From the NCBI GenBank assembly GCA_035765755.1, contig DASTWW010000279.1, positions 1 to 24,621 of the forward strand: 24,621 nt of DNA, given 5' to 3'. Shown piece after piece: positions 15,427 through 23,091 of the stretch (within the stretch, counting starts at the first letter, position 1; each line of letters begins with the position of its first letter). The position numbers and the translations under genes are program-made. The DNA is from DASSKA01 sp035765755 (GTDB lineage: Bacteria > Actinomycetota > Actinomycetes > Propionibacteriales > Nocardioidaceae). Under the pieces are notes generated by a model. That model was not told the origin of the DNA. It saw nothing but the letters and a program-made list of their open reading frames with translations, and did no database searches.

Positions 15427-15496
15427 CTCATCCTCGCTTGTTCACCGCCAAGACGCGGCTGGACACGGCGAGGTTGCATCTGCCTGCGAGGATGAG
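15427..15496. repeat. 11-bp inverted repeat at the two divergent gene starts
   Basis: CTCATCCTCGC at 15427-15437 and GCGAGGATGAG at 15486-15496 are perfect inverted copies, 48 bp apart. The left copy covers the ribosome site of the sigma gene. The right copy covers the exchanger start, where GAGG may be the ribosome site for a GTG at 15501. It may be shared translation signals or an operator pair. Confidence 0.6.
15450..15477 (-). promoter_or_regulatory. ECF-type promoter upstream of the sigma gene
   Basis: On the minus strand GCAACC (15477-15472) is followed by exactly 16 nt and then CGTCTT (15455-15450). An AAC-core -35 with a CGTC-type -10 at this spacing is the pattern of ECF sigma promoters. 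Start of transcription would be near 15443, leaving a leader of about 26 nt with a GATGAGG ribosome site before the ATG at 15417. Autoregulation by the sigma factor is the natural inference. Confidence 0.65.
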
Positions 15497-16451
15497 CGCC
15501 GTGCTCGCCTACCTCGTCCCGGTCCTGCTCCTCGTCGGAGGGGCGGTGCTGCTCACCGCCGGGGCCGAGGGTTTTGCCGAGCACGTCACCGGCGCGGCCT
15601 CCCGGCTCGGCGTCAGCGTGCTCGCGCTCGGCCTGCTGCTCGCCGGCGCGGAGCCGGAGGAGGCGGTCACCGCGATGCTCGCCTCCGGCCGCGGTCACCC
15701 GGCGCTGGCCGCCGGCGACGCGATCGGCGCGAACCTGGTGATCCTCACCCTCACCATCGGCCTCGCCGCGCTGCTCGGCCGGCTGCCGGTGACCCGGCAG
15801 GTCATGCAGTACGCCGTCGCGGCGGCCGTCGCGGGTGCCGTCACGGTGGGGCTCGCCTGGAACGGGGTGGTTGGCCGGCTCGAGGGCGTGCTGCTGGTGC
15901 TGCTGTACGTCGGGGGTGTGGTCTGGGTCTGGCGACGCGAACGGCGTCCGCCCATGATCGGTGAGCTGAGCGAGATGGCCGAGGACGAGCCGCACGAACC
16001 CGAGCGCCCCGAACGTGCCCTGGCGTTCGTGGTCCTCGGTGTGCTGGGCATGGTCGCCGGCGGCTACCTCGCGGTCCGGGGCGCCGAAGGGCTCGTGGAG
16101 TCCCTGGGCGTCTCCGACTCCGTGGTGGGGCTGACGCTGCTGGCGCTGGCCACCAGCGCGGAGATGCTCGCCCTGGTGTGGGCGGCGCACCGCCGCGGCG
16201 TCAGCGAGATCGTGCTCGCCGGCGCGGTCGGGTCGGTGGCCTACAACGCGACCGTGTCGGTCGGGCTGGCCGCCCTGGTCAGCCCGCTCGGGCTGGGCCA
16301 GCACTCGCCGGTCACCACGGTCGGCATCGCCACCGCGGCGCTGCCGCTGGTGCTGCTGCTCGGCAGGCGCACCGGCTGGTTCCCGCGTCCGGTGGGGCTG
16401 CTGCTGGTCGCCGGCTACCTGGCGACGGTCGGCTGGCTGTGGGTCGGCTGA
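15492..16451 (+). CDS. Sodium/calcium exchanger (CaCA) family membrane protein
   Basis: A 319-residue, roughly ten-helix membrane protein with the internal duplication of the CaCA superfamily. Alpha-1 is around residues 46-90 (GAEPEEAVTAMLASGRGHPALAAGDAIGANL). Alpha-2 is around 214-258 (ALATSAEMLALVWAAHRRGVSEIVLAGAVGSVAYN). A charged loop near 148-176 joins the halves. Family members exchange calcium or other cations for sodium or protons. The usual GTSxPE signatures are altered to GAEPEE and ATSAEM, so the ion is uncertain. The ATG at 15492 directly follows GAGG; a GTG at 15501 has that GAGG at a better 9-nt distance and would remove three residues. The gene is divergent from the sigma gene. 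Confidence 0.82.
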   Translation: MSAVLAYLVPVLLLVGGAVLLTAGAEGFAEHVTGAASRLGVSVLALGLLLAGAEPEEAVTAMLASGRGHPALAAGDAIGANLVILTLTIGLAALLGRLPVTRQVMQYAVAAAVAGAVTVGLAWNGVVGRLEGVLLVLLYVGGVVWVWRRERRPPMIGELSEMAEDEPHEPERPERALAFVVLGVLGMVAGGYLAVRGAEGLVESLGVSDSVVGLTLLALATSAEMLALVWAAHRRGVSEIVLAGAVGSVAYNATVSVGLAALVSPLGLGQHSPVTTVGIATAALPLVLLLGRRTGWFPRPVGLLLVAGYLATVGWLWVG

Positions 16452-16463
16452 ATCGAGACTGAG

Positions 16464-16469
16464 TAGGGT
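16464..16469 (+). promoter_or_regulatory. Putative -10 box (TAGGGT) for the mscR operon
   Basis: TAGGGT lies 13 nt after the exchanger stop. Transcription from it would start near 16476 and leave a leader of about 24 nt carrying GGAGGG (16491-16496) before the ATG at 16500. No -35 box stands out. Confidence 0.45.
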
Positions 16470-16499
16470 CGCCTTATCGCACGACGACAAGGAGGGCGC

Positions 16500-17612
16500 A
16501 TGCAGCAGGTCCGCGGTGTGGTGGCCAGGAGCAAGGGTGCTCCGGTGACGCTGGAGACGATCAACGTGCCGGACCCGGGCCCGGGCGAGGCCGTGGTGAA
16601 GATCCAGGCCTGCGGGGTCTGTCACACCGACCTGCACTACCGCGAGGGCGGCATCAACGACGACTTCCCGTTCCTGCTGGGCCACGAGGCGGCCGGCGTG
16701 GTGGAGTCGGTCGGCGACGGCGTCACCGACGTGGCGCCCGGCGACTTCGTGATCCTGAACTGGCGGGCGGTCTGCGGGCAGTGCCGGGCCTGCTCGCGCG
16801 GCGAGCCGTGGTACTGCTTCGCCACCCACAACGCGGCGCAGAAGATGACCCTCGCTGAAGGAGACGGAGCCGGCACTCCCTTGAGTCCCGCGCTCGGCAT
16901 CGGGGCGTTCGCCGACAAGACGCTGGTGCACGCCGGACAGTGCACCAAGGTGGACCCCTCCGCGAGCCCGGCCGCCGCCGGCCTGCTGGGCTGCGGGGTG
17001 ATGGCGGGCCTGGGCGCCGCGATCAACACCGGCGCGGTCGGCCGCGGCAAGTCCGTGGCCGTGATCGGCTGCGGCGGGGTCGGCGCGGCGGCGGTCGCCG
17101 GGTCCCGGCTGGCCGGCGCGAACCCGATCATCGCCGTGGACCTCGACGAGAAGAAGCTGGCCTGGGCCAAGGGACTGGGCGCCACCCACACCGTGAACAG
17201 CGCCGAGCAGGACCCGGTGCAGGCGATCCAGGACCTCACCGGCGGGTTCGGCGCCGACGTGGTCATCGAGGCGGTCGGCCGGCCGGAGACCTGGAAACAG
17301 GCGTTCTACGCACGGGACCTGGCCGGCACCGTCGTACTCGTCGGCGTGCCGACCCCGGACATGAAGGTGCCCGACCTGCCGCTGATCGACGTGTTCGGCC
17401 GCGGCGGGGCGCTGAAGTCCAGCTGGTACGGCGACTGCCTGCCGTCGCGGGACTTCCCGATGCTCATCGACCTCTACCTGCAGGGCCGGCTCGACCTGGA
17501 CGCCTTCGTGTCCGAGGAGATCGCGCTCGACCAGGTCGAAGAGGCGTTCGCGAAGATGCACGCCGGCGAGGTGCTGCGTTCCGTGGTCGTGCTGGACGGT
17601 GCGTCGTCGTGA
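16500..17612 (+). CDS. mscR: S-(hydroxymethyl)mycothiol dehydrogenase
   Basis: Zinc- and NAD-dependent medium-chain dehydrogenase that oxidises the formaldehyde-mycothiol adduct to S-formylmycothiol. It can also act as a nitrosomycothiol reductase. The 370-residue sequence follows mycobacterial MscR closely: VRGVVARSKGAPV at the start, EGGINDDFPFLLGHEAAG, and ALKSSWYGDCLPSRDFP near the end. Catalytic zinc ligands are Cys41, His62 and Cys165, and the structural zinc set is Cys92, Cys95, Cys98 and Cys106. The NAD-binding GCGGVG is at 190-195. The ATG at 16500 has GGAGGG upstream. Its stop overlaps the next gene's GTG in a GTGA. The high similarity makes a general alcohol dehydrogenase unlikely. 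Confidence 0.93.
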   Translation: MQQVRGVVARSKGAPVTLETINVPDPGPGEAVVKIQACGVCHTDLHYREGGINDDFPFLLGHEAAGVVESVGDGVTDVAPGDFVILNWRAVCGQCRACSRGEPWYCFATHNAAQKMTLAEGDGAGTPLSPALGIGAFADKTLVHAGQCTKVDPSASPAAAGLLGCGVMAGLGAAINTGAVGRGKSVAVIGCGGVGAAAVAGSRLAGANPIIAVDLDEKKLAWAKGLGATHTVNSAEQDPVQAIQDLTGGFGADVVIEAVGRPETWKQAFYARDLAGTVVLVGVPTPDMKVPDLPLIDVFGRGGALKSSWYGDCLPSRDFPMLIDLYLQGRLDLDAFVSEEIALDQVEEAFAKMHAGEVLRSVVVLDGASS

Positions 17613-18229
17613 CCACCCGGGTCGACCACACCACGACCAGCGGCAGCTTCACCCTCGACGGGGAGAGCTACGACGTGGAGAACAACGTCTGGGTGGTCGG
17701 CGACGACCACGAGTGCGTGGTGATCGACGCACCCCACGACGTGGACCGGATCCTCGCGGTGGTGGGGGACCGGCACGTCAAGGGCATCTTGTGCACGCAC
17801 GCCCACGACGACCACGTGCGGGTGGCGCCCAAGCTGCGCACCGAGACCCGGGCGCCGATCTACCTGCACCCCGACGATCTGCCGCTGTGGCAGCTGACCC
17901 ATCCCGACGAGCGGTGGGACGTCAACCTGGGCGAGGGCCAGGTGATCGAGGTGGCCGGCACCCGGCTGGTGGCCCTGCACACCCCCGGACACGCCCCCGG
18001 CGCGGTGTGCTTTCACGCGCCGGAGCTGGGCTGCGTGTTCACCGGCGACACCCTGTTCGCCGGCGGACCCGGCGCGACCGGCCGGTCCTTCAGCGACCAC
18101 GACACCATCGTCGCGTCCATCCGGGAGCGGCTGTTCGCGCTGCCGGAGGACACCGTCGTGCACACCGGCCACGGCGAGGACTCCACGATCGGTGCGGAGA
18201 GGGCCGAACTGGGTATGCAGGGTCCGTGA
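17609..18229 (+). CDS. Metallo-beta-lactamase-fold hydrolase linked to mscR
   Basis: A 206-residue glyoxalase-II-like hydrolase. The metal motif THAHDDH (63-69) supplies His64, His66, Asp68 and His69. HTPGH adds His128, GDTLF adds Asp147 and TGHGE adds His188, so the binuclear site is complete. In mycobacteria an MBL-fold gene likewise follows mscR. A thioester hydrolase acting on S-formylmycothiol to release formate would complete the pathway, but that activity is inferred here. The GTG at 17609 overlaps the mscR stop by 4 nt, and its TGA overlaps the treY GTG in the same way. Confidence 0.9.
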   Translation: MTTRVDHTTTSGSFTLDGESYDVENNVWVVGDDHECVVIDAPHDVDRILAVVGDRHVKGILCTHAHDDHVRVAPKLRTETRAPIYLHPDDLPLWQLTHPDERWDVNLGEGQVIEVAGTRLVALHTPGHAPGAVCFHAPELGCVFTGDTLFAGGPGATGRSFSDHDTIVASIRERLFALPEDTVVHTGHGEDSTIGAERAELGMQGP

Positions 18230-20592
18230 CCTCGACGTACCGCCTGCAGCTGCACGCCGGATTCGGGTTCGCCGACGCCGAGGCGCAGGTGCCCTACCTC
18301 GCCGCGCTCGGCGTCACCCACCTCTACCTCTCCCCGGTGCTGCAGGCGGTGCCCGGCTCGATGCACGGCTACGACGTGCTCGACCACACCAGGATCAGCA
18401 GCGACCTCGGCGGCGAGGACGCCCTGGTGACCCTGTCGCGCACCGCGCGCGGGCACGGCCTCGGCATCGTCGTCGACGTGGTGCCCAACCACATGGCGTT
18501 CGTCGCCCCGGAGCACGCCAACGCCCCGCTGTGGCGGGTGCTGCAGGAGGGCCGGGACGCGGCGACCGCGCACTGGTTCGACATCGACTGGAAGGCCGGC
18601 GGTGGCCGGATCGGCCTGCCGCTGCTCGGCACCACGGTCGAGGAGGCGCTGGCCGCGGACGAGATCGCGCTCGCGGAGCACGACGGGCAGCCGGTGCTGC
18701 GCTACTACGACCACGTGTTCCCGGTCGCCCTGGGCACCGAGGGCGGTAGCCCGTCCGACGTACTGTCCCGGCAGCACTACCGGCTGGCGAGCTGGCGGGC
18801 GAACGACACGGTGCTGAACTACCGCCGGTTCTTCGACGTGGACACGCTGATCGCGATCCGAGTGGAGCTGCCCGACGTGTTCGACGCGACCCATGCGCTG
18901 CTGCTGGACCTGAACCAGCGCGGGGTGATCGGCGGGTTCCGCATCGACCACCCCGACGGGCTGGCCGACCCGGAAGGCTACCTGCGCCGGCTGCGCGAGG
19001 CCGCCCGGCCGGGGACGCCGGTGTGGGTGGAGAAGATCCTCGAGGGCAGCGAGCGGCTCCCGGCGTCGTGGGCGTGCGAGGGGACCACCGGCTACGACGC
19101 GCTGCACGCGGTGACCGCCGCACTCGTCGACCCGGCCGCGGCCCCGGCACTGCGGGAGTGCTGGATCGACGCCGGCGGCGACCCGGACCTGGCGCGGACC
19201 GAGCAGCGGGCCAAGCGGCTGGTCGTCGAGGACCTGCTCGGGCCGGAGGTGCGCCGGCTGACCCGCCGGGCGCGGGAGGTGTTCCCCGACGACGACCCGC
19301 ACCGGCTCGAGGACGCGGTCGTCGAGCTCCTGGTCGCCGGGGAGGTGTACCGCGCCTACGTGCGGCCGGAGCGGCGGCTCACCCCGGTCGCCAGGAGGCG
19401 CCTCGAGGACGCCGCCGCCGTGGCCACCGACGCGCGGCCGGACCTCTCCGCCGAGATCGAGAAGCTGGCCGGCCTGGCGATGGCCGAGCCGCCGGAGGAG
19501 GAGTCGGCCGAGGACTCCGCGGAGGACTTCGCGGTCCGGCTGCAGCAGACCTGGGGACCGGTGATGGCCAAGGGCATCGAGGACACCACGTTCTACCGCT
19601 GGCACCTGCTGGTCGCCCTCGACGAGGTCGGCGGCGACCCCTCCGTGCTCGACACCGCAGGACCGGAGCTCCTGCACGCCTGGGCCCGGAACCAGCAGGA
19701 GCACTGGCCGCAGGGCATGACCACGCTGTCCACCCACGACACCAAGCGCAGCGAGGACGTCCGGGCCCGGCTGCTGGCGCTGGCCGGCGACCCGGACTCG
19801 TGGCGGGCCTGCTCGCGGGCGTTCGCCGAGGCCGCCGACCACCACGACGTGGACCGGCCCACCGCCCACCTGCTCTGGCAGACGATCGCCGGCGCCGGCG
19901 ACATCGGCCCCGACCGGCTGCACGGCTACCTCGTCAAGGCGCTGCGCGAGGCCAAGCTGCACACCACCTGGACCGACCCGGACGAGGACTACGAGGCCCG
20001 CGTGCTCGCCCTCGCCGACCTGGCCACCGCCCCCGGGCCGCTGCGCGAGGTGGTCGATCGGGCGGTGCAGGACAACCACGCGGCCATCCGTGCGGTGCTG
20101 CTCGGTCAGAAGCTGCTGCAACTGATGCTGCCGGGCACCGCGGACACCTACCAGGGCTGCGAGACGGTCAACCTGTCGCTGGTCGACCCCGACAACCGGC
20201 GGCCGGTCGACTTCGCGGCGCTGGCCGCACGGCTCCGCGGGGTCGAGGAGGGCCGGGCAGCTGGTCTGGACGAGGAGAAGCTTGTGGTTACCCGGGGTGC
20301 GCTACGGGTAAGAAATGAAGTCGGCGACCGTTTTGGCGAGCTGGGTGCATATGCACCGTTGGAGACCACCACGGAGCACGCCGTCGGGTTCCTACGAGGC
20401 GAGCGCGTTGCGTGCGTGGTGAGCCGGGCTCCGCAACGTCTCGAACGTGACGGCGGCTGGCGCGACCACACGGTGCGGCTGCCGGAGGGCAGCTGGCACG
20501 ACGAGCTGACCGGAGCGGTGCACGGGGGTGGCCGCGTCGCGTGCACGTCCTTGTTCGCGCAGATGCCGGTCGCCCTCCTCATGTCCCGCTGA
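18226..20592 (+). CDS. treY: Maltooligosyl trehalose synthase
   Basis: GH13 enzyme that isomerises the reducing-end alpha-1,4 bond of maltooligosaccharides to the alpha,alpha-1,1 bond of trehalose. The 788-residue protein begins TSTYRLQLHAGFGF and has YLSPVLQAVPGSMHGYDV near 40-55, as the family does. Likely catalytic residues are the nucleophile Asp241 in GFRIDHPDG, Glu269 in VWVEKIL and the stabilising Asp505 in LSTHDTKRSED. The GTG at 18226 gives the conserved N-terminus and a GTGA overlap with the MBL gene. Codons 686-713 use an unusual number of A- or T-ending codons around a 14-bp palindrome. treZ follows after 36 nt; treX, often adjacent, is absent from the window. Confidence 0.95.
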   Translation: MTSTYRLQLHAGFGFADAEAQVPYLAALGVTHLYLSPVLQAVPGSMHGYDVLDHTRISSDLGGEDALVTLSRTARGHGLGIVVDVVPNHMAFVAPEHANAPLWRVLQEGRDAATAHWFDIDWKAGGGRIGLPLLGTTVEEALAADEIALAEHDGQPVLRYYDHVFPVALGTEGGSPSDVLSRQHYRLASWRANDTVLNYRRFFDVDTLIAIRVELPDVFDATHALLLDLNQRGVIGGFRIDHPDGLADPEGYLRRLREAARPGTPVWVEKILEGSERLPASWACEGTTGYDALHAVTAALVDPAAAPALRECWIDAGGDPDLARTEQRAKRLVVEDLLGPEVRRLTRRAREVFPDDDPHRLEDAVVELLVAGEVYRAYVRPERRLTPVARRRLEDAAAVATDARPDLSAEIEKLAGLAMAEPPEEESAEDSAEDFAVRLQQTWGPVMAKGIEDTTFYRWHLLVALDEVGGDPSVLDTAGPELLHAWARNQQEHWPQGMTTLSTHDTKRSEDVRARLLALAGDPDSWRACSRAFAEAADHHDVDRPTAHLLWQTIAGAGDIGPDRLHGYLVKALREAKLHTTWTDPDEDYEARVLALADLATAPGPLREVVDRAVQDNHAAIRAVLLGQKLLQLMLPGTADTYQGCETVNLSLVDPDNRRPVDFAALAARLRGVEEGRAAGLDEEKLVVTRGALRVRNEVGDRFGELGAYAPLETTTEHAVGFLRGERVACVVSRAPQRLERDGGWRDHTVRLPEGSWHDELTGAVHGGGRVACTSLFAQMPVALLMSR
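20344..20357. repeat. Perfect 14-bp palindrome inside treY
   Basis: GGTGCATATGCACC reads the same on both strands. It lies within the A/T-ending-codon patch of treY (20281-20364), about 270 bp before treZ. It could be an operator-like site or chance; nothing else in the sequence decides this. Confidence 0.55.
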
Positions 20593-20612
20593 GGTGGCGG
20601 GGCGCGGCGACC

Positions 20613-20619
20613 AGGAAGG
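20613..20619 (+). promoter_or_regulatory. Ribosome binding site of treZ
   Basis: AGGAAGG ends 9 nt before the GTG at 20629 and decides that start among several nearby GTG codons. Confidence 0.6.
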
Positions 20620-20628
20620 TGGTGTGCG

Positions 20629-22386
20629 GTGCTGCGTGGCTTCTGTGTGTGGGCCCCTCGTCCCCGGGAGGTGGAGCTGCTGCTGCCGGACGGGCGGCAC
20701 CCGATGACCCGCGACGAGAACGACTGGTGGCACGCCTGTGCGAACGTCGAGCCCGGCTCGCCGTACGCCTTCAGCCTCGACGGCGGCGACCCGCGCCCCG
20801 ACCCGCAGGGGCTGCAGCTGCCGGACGGTCCGCACGGCTGGTCGAAGCTCTACGACCCCGACGAGTACGTCTGGAGCGACGGCAACTGGACGGGCGTGGA
20901 GCTGTCCGGCGCGGTGGTCTACGAGCTGCACGTCGGCACGTTCACCAGGGCCGGCACGCTCGACGCGGCGATCGGCCGGCTGCAGCACCTGGTCGACCTC
21001 GGCGTCAGCATGGTCGAGCTCATGCCGCTGGCGCCGTTCCCGGGTGAGCACGGCTGGGGGTACGACGGGGTGGCGCCGTTCGCGGTGCACGAGCCGTACG
21101 GCGGACCGGCCGCCCTGCAGCGCTTCGTGGACGCTGCCCATGGCATGGGGCTCGGGGTCTGTCTCGACGTGGTCTACAACCACCTCGGCCCGGACGGGAA
21201 CTACCTGGGCGAGTTCGGGCCGTACCTGACCGACACTCACCACACCCCCTGGGGGCTGGCGCTCAACCTGGACGCGCCAGGCTCGGACCACGTCCGCCGG
21301 TGGGTGCTGGACAACGTGACCCAGTGGCTGCGCGACTTCCATCTCGACGCGCTGCGCCTGGACGCCGTGCACGAGCTGCACGACAACCGGGCGCTGCACC
21401 TGCTCGAGGAGATGTCGCGTGAGGTGGACGTGCTCAGCGAGCATGTCGGCCGGCAGCTGTGGCTGGTCGCGGAGACCGACCGCAACGACCCGGGCACCGT
21501 CACCCCGCGCGGGCGCGGCAACGTGGTCGGCGGGCTCGGGGTGCACGCCCAGTGGGCCGACGACGTGCACCACGCCCTGCACGTGGCGCTGACCGGGGAG
21601 ACCCAGGGCTACTACGCCGACTTCGGCGCGGAGCCCGGCCCGGACGGCGAGTCCCCGCTGGCCAAGGTGCTGCGCACCCCGTTCTTCCACGACGGAACGT
21701 ACTCCTCCTTCCGCGGCCGCCGGCACGGCCGGCCGGTGGACCCGGCCGGCATGCCGGGCTGGCGGTTCGTGGCCTCCCTGCAGACCCACGACCAGGTCGG
21801 CAACCGCGCCCTGGGGGACCGGATCTCGGCGTCGGTCAGCCCCGGGCTGCTCGCGTGCGGAGCGGCGATCCTGCTCACCTCTCCGTGGACCCCGATGGTG
21901 TTCATGGGCGAGGAGTGGGGTGCCTCCACCCCGTGGCAGTACTTCACCGACCACACCGACGAAGGCCTGGCCTCGGCGGTCCGGGAAGGGCGGCGCGCGG
22001 AGTTCGCGGAGTTCGGCTGGGACGCCGACGAGGTGCCCGACCCCCAGGACCCGGACACGTTCCGGCACTCCAAGCTGGACTGGTCGGAGCTCGAGCGTGA
22101 CCCGCACACCCGGCTGCTGGCGTGGTACACCGCGTTGATCACGCTGCGCCGCTCCCGGGTGGACCTGCGTGACCCGCACCTGGACGCCGTGGAGGTCGAG
22201 CACGACGTCGAGGCCGGCACCCTGCGCGTGCAGCGCGGCGGCCACGCCGTGGTCGTGAACCTCTCCGACCGCAAGCACCGGTTCCCGGTCACCGGCAAGG
22301 TGCTGCTCAGCTGGGAGCCGGGCGTGCAGGCGCTGGCCGGGTTGATCGAGGTGCCGCCGCTGTCGGCGGTCGTCCTCGGGCCCTGA
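20629..22386 (+). CDS. treZ: Malto-oligosyltrehalose trehalohydrolase
   Basis: GH13 enzyme that cleaves trehalose from the maltooligosyl-trehalose made by TreY. The 585-residue length fits the family. An N-terminal beta-sandwich (about 1-90) is followed by the barrel opening VYELHVGTFT, then ELMPLAPFPGEHGWGYDGV. Likely catalytic residues are Asp245 in LDALRLDAVHEL, Glu282 in WLVAETDRND and Asp388 in QTHDQVGNR. PMVFMGEEWGASTPWQYFTDH is the typical late segment, followed by a C-terminal beta domain. Together with TreY it converts glycogen-type glucans to trehalose, a compatible solute. Spacing of 36 nt from treY indicates the same operon. Confidence 0.95.
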   Translation: MLRGFCVWAPRPREVELLLPDGRHPMTRDENDWWHACANVEPGSPYAFSLDGGDPRPDPQGLQLPDGPHGWSKLYDPDEYVWSDGNWTGVELSGAVVYELHVGTFTRAGTLDAAIGRLQHLVDLGVSMVELMPLAPFPGEHGWGYDGVAPFAVHEPYGGPAALQRFVDAAHGMGLGVCLDVVYNHLGPDGNYLGEFGPYLTDTHHTPWGLALNLDAPGSDHVRRWVLDNVTQWLRDFHLDALRLDAVHELHDNRALHLLEEMSREVDVLSEHVGRQLWLVAETDRNDPGTVTPRGRGNVVGGLGVHAQWADDVHHALHVALTGETQGYYADFGAEPGPDGESPLAKVLRTPFFHDGTYSSFRGRRHGRPVDPAGMPGWRFVASLQTHDQVGNRALGDRISASVSPGLLACGAAILLTSPWTPMVFMGEEWGASTPWQYFTDHTDEGLASAVREGRRAEFAEFGWDADEVPDPQDPDTFRHSKLDWSELERDPHTRLLAWYTALITLRRSRVDLRDPHLDAVEVEHDVEAGTLRVQRGGHAVVVNLSDRKHRFPVTGKVLLSWEPGVQALAGLIEVPPLSAVVLGP

Positions 22387-22433
22387 CTCGCCCCGAAGTA
22401 CTAGCGGGCACGGGCCGCGGGTAATGCGGAGGC

Positions 22434-23081
22434 ATGGACGAGAAGCAGGTCGCGCGAGCCCTGCTGAGCAGGCACGGCCGGACCTTCGCTGAGGACGCCG
22501 GCATCGCGCTGAAGGACAAGCCGTCGCCGCTGTGGCAGCTGCTGGTGCTGTCCCTGCTGCTGTCGGCGCGGATCTCCGCCGGCATCGCGGTCGCCGCGGC
22601 ACGCGAGCTGTTCAGGGCCGGCTACCGCACCCCCGAGAAGATGCGGGACGCGAGCTGGCAGCAGCGGGTCGACGCCCTGGGGCGCGGTCAGTACCGGAGG
22701 TACGACGAGCGGACCGCCACCCAGCTCGGGGAGCTGGCCGGAGCCGTGATCGGCGAGCACGGCGGCGATCTGCGCTCCCTGCACGGGCCCTCAGTCGCGG
22801 AGCTCGAGAAGAAGCTCCAAGAGTTCAAGGGCATCGGCCCGACCGGTGCGGCCATCTTCTGCCGCGAGGTGCAGGGGGTCTGGCCGGACGTCGCGCCGTA
22901 CGTCGACAAACGGGCCGCCGACGGCGCGGAGCGACTGGGTCTGCCGCGTTCACCGGACCGGCTCGCTGCCCTGGTGCCGCCCGAGGACTTTCCCCGGCTG
23001 GTGGCCGGCTGCGTCCGTGCCGCCTCCGACAAGCGCATCGTCGACGACATCCGCTCTGACCCCTTGACGGCGCGGTACTGA
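22434..23081 (+). CDS. HhH-GPD family DNA glycosylase/endonuclease-like protein
   Basis: A 215-residue, mainly helical protein of the HhH-GPD base-excision repair superfamily. The first helices include LWQLLVLSLLLSARIS (33-48), comparable to the family opening. The helix-hairpin-helix is LQEFKGIGPTGAAIFCREV (128-146), followed by a Pro/Asp-containing PYVDKRA (155-161) whose Asp158 matches the conserved catalytic aspartate. The lysine used by bifunctional Nth/OGG enzymes is not seen in the hairpin, and there is no four-cysteine iron-sulphur loop, so a monofunctional glycosylase or non-catalytic DNA binder is more likely. The ATG at 22434 follows GGAGG closely. The gene is convergent with the methyltransferase gene, with 10 bp between stops. 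Confidence 0.78.
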   Translation: MDEKQVARALLSRHGRTFAEDAGIALKDKPSPLWQLLVLSLLLSARISAGIAVAAARELFRAGYRTPEKMRDASWQQRVDALGRGQYRRYDERTATQLGELAGAVIGEHGGDLRSLHGPSVAELEKKLQEFKGIGPTGAAIFCREVQGVWPDVAPYVDKRAADGAERLGLPRSPDRLAALVPPEDFPRLVAGCVRAASDKRIVDDIRSDPLTARY

Positions 23082-23091
23082 CCACTCGACG

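Noticed and set aside
15381..17561. A 726-residue minus-strand frame opposite the exchanger and mscR
   Set aside because: Same high-GC shadow effect; the plus-strand proteins account for the sequence.
18013..20121. A 702-residue minus-strand frame opposite treY
   Set aside because: Shadow of treY, whose catalytic residues are intact on the plus strand.
23082..23091. Terminator between the HhH-GPD and methyltransferase genes
   Set aside because: The gap is only 10 bp and I see no clear stem in it.
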